Shown here: positions 1 through 5,766 of the stretch, in pieces | How the letters are laid out: every line of letters starts with the position of its first letter | How positions within the stretch are numbered: the first letter of the stretch is position 1 | From: an uncultured Lachnospiraceae bacterium | GTDB taxonomy: Bacteria; Bacillota; Clostridia; Lachnospirales; Lachnospiraceae | Direction: 5' to 3' | DNA: 6,303 nt | NCBI GenBank assembly: GCA_902797475.1 | Contig: CADBTG010000253.1 | Span: forward strand, 1 to 6,303 | Notes under the pieces: model-generated | Database searches by the model: none | What the model was told of the DNA's origin: nothing | What the model saw: the letters and a program-made list of their open reading frames with translations, nothing else | Translations under genes and position numbers: made by a program

Positions 1-156
1 ATCGGCCGCTTCGGGAAGAACGGAGAATTCCTCCGGAACAGTTGTGATTTCCGGGCTCATGGGAGGACATTCCGGTGCCGGGGAAGCAATTTCGGGAACA
101 AGATGATCTTCTTCCGGTAATCGATTGTATTCATCCGGTATACGGTTATATTCCAT
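1..156 (-). CDS. 5' end of an unrecognised protein with an acidic, proline-rich N-terminus (partial)
   Basis: Only the first 52 codons are in the window; the reading frame is open to the left edge. The ATG at 156-154 is preceded by a perfect AGGAGG (complement of 162-167) five bases upstream, which makes this a real start. The segment has about ten Pro and ten Glu but only two Arg and no Lys, so it is strongly acidic and probably disordered. It opens with two copies of a seven-residue unit, EYNRIPD and EYNRLPE (residues 2-15). No catalytic motif, membrane helix or signal peptide is visible. It lies 39 bases downstream of the MscS-type channel gene on the same strand and is probably co-transcribed with it. 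Such a tail is often the cytoplasmic leader of a membrane or zinc-ribbon protein, but that is a guess; the function is unknown. Confidence 0.72.
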   Translation of the reverse strand, partial: MEYNRIPDEYNRLPEEDHLVPEIASPAPECPPMSPEITTVPEEFSVLPEAAD

Positions 157-161
157 AAATT

Positions 162-167
162 CCTCCT
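162..167 (-). promoter_or_regulatory. Ribosome-binding site of the partial left-edge gene
   Basis: On the minus strand AAGGAGG is followed by AATTT and then ATG. The match to the anti-Shine-Dalgarno sequence is perfect with good spacing. This is the main evidence that the truncated left-edge reading frame is a gene, because too little of the protein is visible to recognise it. Confidence 0.8.
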
Positions 168-195
168 TGATGCAGAGTTCTTAACGAACCGTGAA

Positions 196-1092
196 TCAGG
201 ACTTGTCGGTATGGATATCGAGCTGCGGGAACGGGCACTCCACGCCGAGCTTTCGGAAGCCAAGCAGGAGATCGTGGTTCAGAATCCGCGCGCCGGAATA
301 GATATCTTTTTCGTCCACATTTACCACGAAACGGAGAACGACCGCGCTGTCGGCAAGCGCCTGCACGCCGAGGTATTTCGGGGGTTCCTTCATGACATCG
401 GGATGCTTTGCGAAGATTTCCTCCACGAGCTTCGGAATGCCGGCCTCAAGCTTCTCGAGATCGGTCTGATAAGGAATCGCAATGTCGCTGATGCTTCGGG
501 AAGGCTTGTCGGAGCGGTTCAGGATGTTCTGCATCGCGGAATTGTTGACAATCTTAACGTTTCCGCCGGGGTCGGTAATGCAGGTGGTGCGGATGCCGAT
601 GTTGGTCACGGTTCCGCGGAAGCCGCCGACCTCCACGATGTCGCCGACATTATACTGATTCTCAAACAGCATGAATGTTCCGGTCACAACGTCGGCAATC
701 AGGCTCTCTGCGCTGAAGCCGATGACCAAAGCTAAGATTCCGACGCTGGCAACGATCGTCGAAACGTTGCAGCCGAGAATCGAGAGACCCCAGCATAAGA
801 TGACGATGGCGGTCACGTACTTTAACATGCTTGATACGATTGAAAGCACGGAGCGCACGCGGTGATTCTCGGGCTCGAACAGGCCGAGAATGAACACGAG
901 CAGTGTTTCGACAAGCAGCACGCCGCATACCATGCACAGAAGGTACAAAAGCTTAACAGCCTGGAAATCACCGAAGGCATCCCCCAGATCGTAGAAATCA
1001 ATCCAATCGCCAATCCATCCGACGAGAAATGCGATTGCCAGAACGGCAAAAAGCACAATCATGCGAATCAATACAGGTTTTTTGTTATTCAT
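196..1092 (-). CDS. MscS-family small-conductance mechanosensitive ion channel
   Basis: This 298-residue protein is a membrane channel expected to open under membrane tension and release ions and small solutes during hypo-osmotic shock. Hydrophobic segments lie at about residues 8-28, 47-72 and 91-143. The third is the pore-lining region typical of the family, with small residues (IVASVGILALVIGFSAES) leading to FENQYNVGDIVEV, the junction with the beta domain. The GGFRGTVTNIGIRTT stretch at 156-170 is the family's beta-domain signature. The rest, to about 290, fits the cytoplasmic alpha/beta domain. The length is close to E. coli MscS (286 residues), so this is a compact, full-length member. 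The ATG has AGGAGG (complement of 1100-1105) seven bases upstream. It has its own promoter, divergent from dnaX, and probably heads an operon with the partial gene to the left. Many genomes carry several paralogues, so I give no symbol. Confidence 0.95.
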   Translation of the reverse strand: MNNKKPVLIRMIVLFAVLAIAFLVGWIGDWIDFYDLGDAFGDFQAVKLLYLLCMVCGVLLVETLLVFILGLFEPENHRVRSVLSIVSSMLKYVTAIVILCWGLSILGCNVSTIVASVGILALVIGFSAESLIADVVTGTFMLFENQYNVGDIVEVGGFRGTVTNIGIRTTCITDPGGNVKIVNNSAMQNILNRSDKPSRSISDIAIPYQTDLEKLEAGIPKLVEEIFAKHPDVMKEPPKYLGVQALADSAVVLRFVVNVDEKDIYSGARILNHDLLLGFRKLGVECPFPQLDIHTDKS

Positions 1093-1160
1093 GAAACGGC
1101 CTCCTCTTTGCGTAAATCAAACCCGCCTTTTCAGGAAAGGCGACGATTTGTTATAAAATC

Positions 1161-1189
1161 AGTATAGCGCAAATAAGAGGAGACAACAA
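1161..1189 (-). promoter_or_regulatory. Predicted sigma-A-type promoter for the MscS-type gene
   Basis: Reading the minus strand, TTGTTG (complement of 1184-1189) is followed by a 17-base spacer and TATACT (complement of 1161-1166). Both hexamers are close to the TTGACA/TATAAT consensus and the spacing is optimal. Transcription would start near 1154, giving a leader of about 60 bases before the ATG at 1092. This is a prediction from sequence only. Confidence 0.7.
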
Positions 1190-1191
1190 GA

Positions 1192-1243
1192 TTTTCGGGG
1201 CTTTGCCGAAGGAAAATGGGACGCTTCCCGGGGTGCCCGAAAA
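1192..1243. repeat. Inverted repeat between the divergent promoters
   Basis: TTTTCGGG at 1192-1199 is the exact reverse complement of CCCGAAAA at 1236-1243, with 36 bases between the arms. A smaller pair, GGGA/TCCC (1218-1221 and 1226-1229), lies inside. Both large arms sit between the two outward-facing -35 boxes, where a regulator could act on both promoters. The right arm is followed by an A run, and neither strand has the T tract expected of an intrinsic terminator at the stem end. An operator is possible but unproven, and an 8-base repeat can occur by chance. Confidence 0.35.
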
Positions 1244-1276
1244 AACGCAACATATTCTTGCATTTCCCCTCGAATA

Positions 1277-1305
1277 TTGTTTTTTCACAATGTTTGTGGT
1301 ACAAT
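1277..1305 (+). promoter_or_regulatory. Predicted sigma-A-type promoter for the dnaX operon
   Basis: TTGTTT (1277-1282) is followed by a 17-base spacer and TACAAT (1300-1305). The -10 is preceded by TGG, giving an extended -10 element, and the surrounding sequence is AT-rich. Transcription would start near 1312, leaving a short leader of about 30 bases. It is the only good promoter I see upstream of dnaX and could drive all six plus-strand genes. Confidence 0.72.
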
Positions 1306-1329
1306 TTATCAGAATGAGTTATTCTGCGC

Positions 1330-1335
1330 AGGAGG
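1330..1335 (+). promoter_or_regulatory. Ribosome-binding site that decides the dnaX start
   Basis: AGGAGG is followed by two adjacent ATG codons, at 1339 and 1342. The first is only three bases from the site, which is too close for efficient initiation; the second is six bases away. The second also gives the family-typical beginning MAYTAMYRKFRP, so I place the start at 1342. Confidence 0.75.
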
Positions 1336-1341
1336 TAAATG

Positions 1342-2907
1342 ATGGCATACACGGCTATGTACCGCAAGTTCCGTCCGGACACCTTTTCGGAAGTAAAAGG
1401 CCAGGACGATATTGTGCGTACCCTGAAGAATCAGATTCTGTCCGAACGCGTCGGCCACGCTTATCTCTTCTGCGGGACGAGAGGCACCGGCAAAACTTCC
1501 GTCGCGAAGATTTTCGCACGGGCAATCAACTGCCTGAATCCGAAGGACGGAAATCCGTGCAACGAGTGCGCGGTCTGCAAGAACATCCTCTCGGGCAGCT
1601 CGATGAATGTGGCGGAAATCGATGCCGCCAGCAACAACAGCGTGGACAACATCCGCGAGATCGTGGACGAGGTCCGGTATTCGCCGACCGAAGGAAAGTA
1701 CCGCGTGTACATCATTGACGAGGTTCATATGCTCTCTCAGGGCGCTTTCAACGCGCTTTTAAAGACACTCGAGGAACCGCCGTCGTATGTTGTATTTATC
1801 CTCGCAACGACCGAGGCGCACAAGATTCCGATCACGATTCTTTCGCGGTGCCAGCGGTATGATTTCAAGCGGATCCGGATGGAGACGATTGCCGACCGGC
1901 TGATGGACCTCTGCGGACGCGAGGGCATCACGGCCGAGGAAAAGGCGATGACGTATCTCGCCAAAGCGGCTGACGGATCGATGCGTGACGCGTTAAGCCT
2001 TTTGGAACGCTGCGTGGCATTTTACTACGGACAGGAACTTACGTACGACAAGGTGCTCGGCATTCTCGGCACGGTCGACATGGAAGTGTTTGCGAAGATG
2101 CTTCGTTACGTCCGGGACGGAAATGTCTCGGCATGCATGAAGCTTCTCGACGAGCTGGTCATTGCGGGGCGCGAGCTTTCGCGTTTCGTTGTGGATTTTA
2201 CATGGTATATGCGAAACCTTCTGCTGACAGCGGGAGGCGGGGACGTGCAGGATATCCTTGAGGTGTCCGGCGAGCAGATGGAAATCTTAAAGCAGGAGGC
2301 GCAGGTCTTTACGGAAGCTGAGCTGATGCGGTTCATCGGAATCTGCTGCGAGCTGACGAACAAGATCCGTTATGCCACTCAGAAGCGCATCCTGATCGAG
2401 ATGGAATTCATGCGCATGTGCCGTCCCGAAAGCGATACGGATAACGATGCGGTGCTTGCAAGAATCCGAAAGCTTGAGGAAACAACCGAAACCCTGAAGC
2501 GTGAGGGCGTGGCGATTCCGAGCGCGGAGACCGCGGCGGAGCCCGAGGAGGAAGCACCGGTTGAAGTACCGGTTGCATTGCCCGAAGATCTGAAAAGAAT
2601 TGCGCAGGACTGGAAGGGAATCGTGGAGAGCTTCCCGATGCCCGGCAGACTGTCCCTGTTAAGCGCAAAGCCCTGCCCGGCAGGAGAGAACCGGCTTCGG
2701 ATTCTCTTCGCCAACAAGACCGACCACTGCTACATGGACCGTGACGCGCGTAAGGAAGAGCTTCGGAAGCTGATCGCGAAGATGGTCGGCGTCAACATTG
2801 AAGTCGAGATGGCTTATGAAAGCAATGCGGAAGCGTTCCGCAAGGAAGCGGATATTACCGTTTTGAATGAAAGACTGAACGGATTTACGATTACACAGGA
2901 GGATTAG
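1342..2907 (+). CDS. dnaX: DNA polymerase III subunit gamma/tau (clamp loader ATPase)
   Basis: This 521-residue protein is the ATPase motor of the clamp loader, which places the beta sliding clamp on primed DNA at the replication fork. The family opening MAYTAMYRKFRP is followed by Walker A GTRGTGKTS (45-53), four zinc-binding cysteines (C64, C73, C76, C79), Walker B YIIDEVH (123-129), sensor 1 LATTE (154-158), the SRC arginine-finger motif (168-170) and sensor 2 GSMRDALSLLE (R215). The collar domain runs to about residue 361. An acidic, proline-rich linker (about 390-413) then leads to a small C-terminal domain. The length is somewhat below B. subtilis DnaX (563) and well below E. coli tau (643). 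I see no A-AAA-AAG-type slippery site, so there is no evidence for a frameshifted gamma form. Its last codons contain the ybaB ribosome-binding site, which suggests coupled translation. Confidence 0.98.
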   Translation: MAYTAMYRKFRPDTFSEVKGQDDIVRTLKNQILSERVGHAYLFCGTRGTGKTSVAKIFARAINCLNPKDGNPCNECAVCKNILSGSSMNVAEIDAASNNSVDNIREIVDEVRYSPTEGKYRVYIIDEVHMLSQGAFNALLKTLEEPPSYVVFILATTEAHKIPITILSRCQRYDFKRIRMETIADRLMDLCGREGITAEEKAMTYLAKAADGSMRDALSLLERCVAFYYGQELTYDKVLGILGTVDMEVFAKMLRYVRDGNVSACMKLLDELVIAGRELSRFVVDFTWYMRNLLLTAGGGDVQDILEVSGEQMEILKQEAQVFTEAELMRFIGICCELTNKIRYATQKRILIEMEFMRMCRPESDTDNDAVLARIRKLEETTETLKREGVAIPSAETAAEPEEEAPVEVPVALPEDLKRIAQDWKGIVESFPMPGRLSLLSAKPCPAGENRLRILFANKTDHCYMDRDARKEELRKLIAKMVGVNIEVEMAYESNAEAFRKEADITVLNERLNGFTITQED

Positions 2908-2911
2908 ACAA

Positions 2912-3271
2912 ATGGCAAAAAGAGGCGGATACGGCGGTGGCATGATGCCCGGCAACATGAACAATCTGATGAAGCAGGCACAGAAGATGCAGCGCCAGAT
3001 GGAGGAGAAACAGAAGGAGCTTGAGGAGAAGGTTTGGGAAGCTACGTCGGGCGGCGGTGCCGTTAAGGTACGTGTTTCCGGACAGAAGGAAGTCGTCGGA
3101 ATCGAGATTGCTCCCGAGGTTGTGGATCCGGACGATGTCGAGATGCTGCAGGACCTCATCATGACGGCTGTTAACGAAGCGCTTCGCACGATGGAAGCGG
3201 AGAGTGCCGAGATGATGAATGAAATTGCCGGCGGAATCGGCGGACTCGGCGGTTTCGGCGGGCTGTTCTGA
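2912..3271 (+). CDS. ybaB: YbaB/EbfC-family nucleoid-associated protein
   Basis: This 119-residue protein belongs to a family of small homodimeric DNA-binding proteins that coat the nucleoid and affect gene expression and possibly RecR-linked repair. Residues 1-16 are glycine- and methionine-rich. Residues 17-42 form a charged amphipathic helix (MKQAQKMQRQMEEKQKELEE) typical of the dimer arm. The core has the family signature ATSGGGAVKVRVSG (44-57), then VVGIEIAPEVVDPDD and the helix LQDLIMTAVNEA. The tail from residue 107 is almost all glycine with Leu/Phe (GGIGGLGGFGGLF), a common feature of Firmicutes members. AGGAGG at 2897-2902 lies inside the end of dnaX, nine bases before the ATG. It sits four bases after dnaX and 17 before recR, the classic arrangement. 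Family identity is firm; the exact role is not settled even in model bacteria. Confidence 0.97.
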   Translation: MAKRGGYGGGMMPGNMNNLMKQAQKMQRQMEEKQKELEEKVWEATSGGGAVKVRVSGQKEVVGIEIAPEVVDPDDVEMLQDLIMTAVNEALRTMEAESAEMMNEIAGGIGGLGGFGGLF

Positions 3272-3288
3272 TTCAGACAGGATAAGGA

Positions 3289-3885
3289 ATGGAATATTAC
3301 AGCGAACATATCAGCAAATTGATTTCAGAACTGGGGAGACTTCCGGGAATCGGGACAAAGTCTGCCCAGCGCCTCGCATTTTTCATCATCAATCAGCCGA
3401 AGGAGCAGGTGGAAAAGCTGACGGAGACGATGCTTTCCGCGCGGAACAATGTAAAGTACTGCAAGACCTGCTTTACGCTGACGGACCGCGAGGAGTGTCC
3501 GATTTGCGGCAGCCCGAAGAGGAACCATAAGGTAATCATGGTCGTCGAAAACCCGCGCGACCTGGCTGCTTATGAGAAGACCGGGCAGTACGACGGTGTC
3601 TACCATGTATTGCACGGGGCGATTTCCCCGATGCTCGGGATCGGGCCCGGAGACATTAAGCTCCAGGAGCTGATGGTGCGTCTGCAGGGCGACGTGGTCG
3701 AGGTAATCATTGCAACCAATTCCGGCGTGGAGGGGGAAGCGACGGCGATGTATATCAGCCGGCTGATTAAACCGACGGGAATCAAGGTTACGAGAATTGC
3801 GAACGGCGTTCCGGTCGGCGGCGATTTGGAGTATATTGACGAAGTGACGTTGCTTCGTGCTTTGGAAGGACGCAGGGAACTGTAA
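3289..3885 (+). CDS. recR: Recombination mediator protein RecR
   Basis: RecR works with RecO (and RecF) to load RecA onto SSB-coated single-stranded DNA during recombinational repair. The 198-residue length is exactly that expected. A helix-hairpin-helix with LGRLPGIGTKSAQRLAF lies at 15-31, followed by a four-cysteine zinc finger (C58, C61, C70, C73). The TOPRIM domain starts with VIMVVENPRDL (E87) and includes ATNSGVEGEATAMYI (142-156), where the family more often has ATNP. The C-terminal segment GGDLEYIDEVTLLRALEGRR (177-196) is the conserved Walker B-like end. All key residues are intact. The start has only a weak site, AGGA at 3279-3282, six bases upstream, so translation may depend partly on ybaB. 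It is third in the dnaX-ybaB-recR set and 14 bases ahead of the DUF5711-like gene. Confidence 0.98.
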   Translation: MEYYSEHISKLISELGRLPGIGTKSAQRLAFFIINQPKEQVEKLTETMLSARNNVKYCKTCFTLTDREECPICGSPKRNHKVIMVVENPRDLAAYEKTGQYDGVYHVLHGAISPMLGIGPGDIKLQELMVRLQGDVVEVIIATNSGVEGEATAMYISRLIKPTGIKVTRIANGVPVGGDLEYIDEVTLLRALEGRREL

Positions 3886-3899
3886 TCCCGCGGAGTGTT

Positions 3900-5042
3900 A
3901 TGGAGAAATATAAGTGGCAGATTATCGGCGGAGCTTCGGTGCTAGCGGTACTGGTCATTGTACTGTCGGTATACATTTCGAAGCGAAACCGGGACAGAAG
4001 AACCTATGAGAATTTCGACGTGATTGGCAAGACGACGGAATTCGCCGAGACGAGTGAGGCGCATTACCTGCCGTCCGCGAAGGGCGTATTCCGTTATACC
4101 CGTGACGGCGCCGAGATTGTTGACCGCAAGGGCAAGACGGTTGTGGCGGTTTCCTATAATATGAACCGTCCCTACGGCGACACGTGCGGCAACTCCGCTG
4201 CGGTCGGCGAGGTCGGCGGCAAATCCCTGGTCATCATCAATCCGAACGGGGAATCGACACCGATTACGACGGCCTACCAGATTGTGAAGGTGCAGGTTGC
4301 TTCGCAGGGCGTGACCGCGGTATGGATGAACAACGGCGATGAGGACTTCATCCGGCTGTACGAAGCGGACGGGACCGTTTTGGTCGACATGAATACGCTT
4401 GTTTCGACGAGCGGATTTCCGATTGATTTTTCTCTTTCGAACGACGGCACAAAGCTTGTGACGGCATTTGCCTCGTTTAAAGAAGACCATCTGCAGACAC
4501 AGCTGTCGTCTTATAACTTCGGTGCTGTCGGCGGAAACTATTACGACGGACTTGTGGCGGTTGAGATATTCGCCGACGAAATGATCGCCGACGTCGAATT
4601 TGTCAACAACAATACGATTGCGGCATACGGTGACAAAGGTGTCCGCATCTACGATATGGAAGAAATCGCGGATCTTCGCAAGGAGATTGTCGCGGATGCG
4701 CCGATCAGCATGGTTTCCTATTCGGATTCCTGCCTGGCGCTTGTGACCGAAAGCAACGCCGGCGGAGGAAACTTTCTTGTGCGGGTTTACGACCTCGAAG
4801 GAAAAGTGTTGGACGAGCGCGGCATTTCGGAACTTTACACCGATTTTCTGATTGACGGAAACGACGGAATCATGTTCAACGAGTCGGAGGTGTATATCTT
4901 CCGAATCGGCGGCAGGGATAAGATCCGCGTAAATCTGACGAAGGGCCTCCGTTATGCGTTGGGGCTCGACGGAACGAATGAGTATTTGTTTGTGGGAGAC
5001 ACCTATCTTGAGAGGGTACGTCTCGTGGGGGAGAAGAAATAA
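3900..5042 (+). CDS. DUF5711-like single-pass membrane protein, probable beta-propeller
   Basis: The function is unknown. The 380-residue protein has one hydrophobic helix (about 8-27) followed by a basic patch, KRNRDRR (28-34), then a long domain rich in beta strands. Repeating elements of the type hydrophobic-R-hydrophobic-Y-D/E-x-x-G-x-V-L occur at 150-161 (FIRLYEADGTVL) and 292-304 (FLVRVYDLEGKVL), with a related VRIYDMEE at 248-255. The stretch PIDFSLSNDGTKLV (174-187) looks like a WD40- or quinoprotein-type propeller strand. Size and layout match the DUF5711 proteins I recall from Lachnospiraceae; that assignment is from memory of the family. The domain may act as a membrane-anchored scaffold or sensor, which is an inference. 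The ATG has a modest GGAG (3892-3895) four bases upstream, 14 bases after recR. The stop codon overlaps the ribosome-binding site of the next gene, which argues for joint expression with the CvpA-like protein. Confidence 0.82.
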   Translation: MEKYKWQIIGGASVLAVLVIVLSVYISKRNRDRRTYENFDVIGKTTEFAETSEAHYLPSAKGVFRYTRDGAEIVDRKGKTVVAVSYNMNRPYGDTCGNSAAVGEVGGKSLVIINPNGESTPITTAYQIVKVQVASQGVTAVWMNNGDEDFIRLYEADGTVLVDMNTLVSTSGFPIDFSLSNDGTKLVTAFASFKEDHLQTQLSSYNFGAVGGNYYDGLVAVEIFADEMIADVEFVNNNTIAAYGDKGVRIYDMEEIADLRKEIVADAPISMVSYSDSCLALVTESNAGGGNFLVRVYDLEGKVLDERGISELYTDFLIDGNDGIMFNESEVYIFRIGGRDKIRVNLTKGLRYALGLDGTNEYLFVGDTYLERVRLVGEKK

Positions 5043-5053
5043 GGAGGTAAGAC

Positions 5054-5755
5054 ATGAACTGGCTGGTTATTACGTGCATATGCATTCTGGCCGTGCTCGG
5101 GCTGATCGGTTTGAAGCTCGGCGTGGTGAAGATGGTGTATTATCTTGTGGCATTTGCCCTCGCCCTGATTCTGACGGCGATCGTTGCACCGATCATTTCG
5201 AAGGTGCTCGTTAAGGAAGATTCGCCTTCGGTCATCCGGGTGAAGGAAAAGGTCACGGATAAGCTGAATTTGGACGACATCCATTTTGACAAGACCGTTA
5301 CGAAAGAGATTTTGGACGACCTGAAGATTCCCGAATCGATTCGCGAAGAACTCGGAATATATAATACGGAAGACTCCTACAAGGATCTCGGTGTGGAGGA
5401 CGCGAAGGATTATGTGGCGACCTCGCTTGCCACGATTATTCTGCAGGCGGTAGTCTATCTGTTTACGTTCCTCGTGATATGGCTGTTGGTGTTCCTTGCG
5501 TTCATGGCGCTCAATCTGATCGCCAAGGCGCCCGGGCTTCGCGCCGCGAACCGGCTTGCCGGCATGACGGTCGGGTTGCTGATGGGAGCGTGCTTCATTT
5601 TCATCCTGTTTGTATTTGCGACCGCAACGGCGAACCTCGATATCGGACAGAATATGATGTCCTGCATCGAGCAGAATTCCGTTTTGAAGTATTGGTATGA
5701 CCACAATCCGTTGAACGGCGGTTTCGTTACGCTGTCCGGAATTTTGAAAAAGTAA
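5054..5755 (+). CDS. CvpA-like integral membrane protein with a long inserted loop
   Basis: This 233-residue protein has four predicted membrane segments at about 3-20, 26-48, 122-155 and 168-190. The stretch APGLRAANRLAGMTVGLLMG (159-178) resembles the conserved segment of the CvpA (colicin V production) family, where an N/D-R-L-x-G motif precedes the last helix. CvpA proteins are inner-membrane proteins linked to colicin V export, envelope stress and, in some Gram-positives, growth; their mechanism is not well known. Typical members have about 160-180 residues. The extra length here is mainly a hydrophilic, acidic and lysine-rich loop between helices 2 and 3 (about 54-120), plus a 40-residue tail. 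AAGGAGGT at 5041-5048 gives a very strong start at 5054 and overlaps the stop of the preceding gene. The family call is likely but rests on topology and a short motif. Confidence 0.75.
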   Translation: MNWLVITCICILAVLGLIGLKLGVVKMVYYLVAFALALILTAIVAPIISKVLVKEDSPSVIRVKEKVTDKLNLDDIHFDKTVTKEILDDLKIPESIREELGIYNTEDSYKDLGVEDAKDYVATSLATIILQAVVYLFTFLVIWLLVFLAFMALNLIAKAPGLRAANRLAGMTVGLLMGACFIFILFVFATATANLDIGQNMMSCIEQNSVLKYWYDHNPLNGGFVTLSGILKK

Positions 5756-5766
5756 GAGGTAAGGCA

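Noticed and set aside
177..189. GTTC-TTAAC-GAAC hairpin between the MscS-type gene and the left-edge gene as a terminator
   Set aside because: The stem has only four pairs and there is no following T tract on the minus strand, so it would not stop transcription. The two genes more likely share a transcript.
211..735. A 174-codon open frame on the plus strand opposite the MscS-type gene
   Set aside because: The minus strand encodes a complete MscS-type protein with its own promoter and ribosome-binding site. The plus-strand product has no family features.
1218..1243. GC-rich repeat CGGG-GTG-CCCG followed by an A run as a terminator
   Set aside because: An intrinsic terminator needs a T run after the stem on the transcribed strand. 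On the plus strand the run is A, and on the minus strand the T run comes before the stem. No gene ends here on either strand.
1203..1718. A 171-codon open frame on the plus strand overlapping the dnaX promoter and 5' end
   Set aside because: It starts upstream of the promoter, runs out of frame through the conserved ATPase core of dnaX and has an Arg/Gln-rich product of no known type.
2585..2600. CTGAAAAGAATT as a possible programmed frameshift site for a short gamma form of DnaX
   Set aside because: It is not an A-AAA-AAG or comparable slippery heptamer. I see no stimulatory upstream Shine-Dalgarno-like element or clear downstream stem-loop.
2659..3309. A 216-codon open frame on the minus strand across the end of dnaX and ybaB
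   Set aside because: It lies antisense to the well-supported dnaX end and ybaB. Its Pro/Ser-rich composition looks like a mirror of Gly/Glu-rich coding sequence, and it has no recognisable domain.
3942..4490. A 182-codon open frame on the minus strand within the DUF5711-like gene
   Set aside because: Its Arg-rich, low-complexity product has no recognisable domain, and it lies fully inside a gene that fits the operon spacing.
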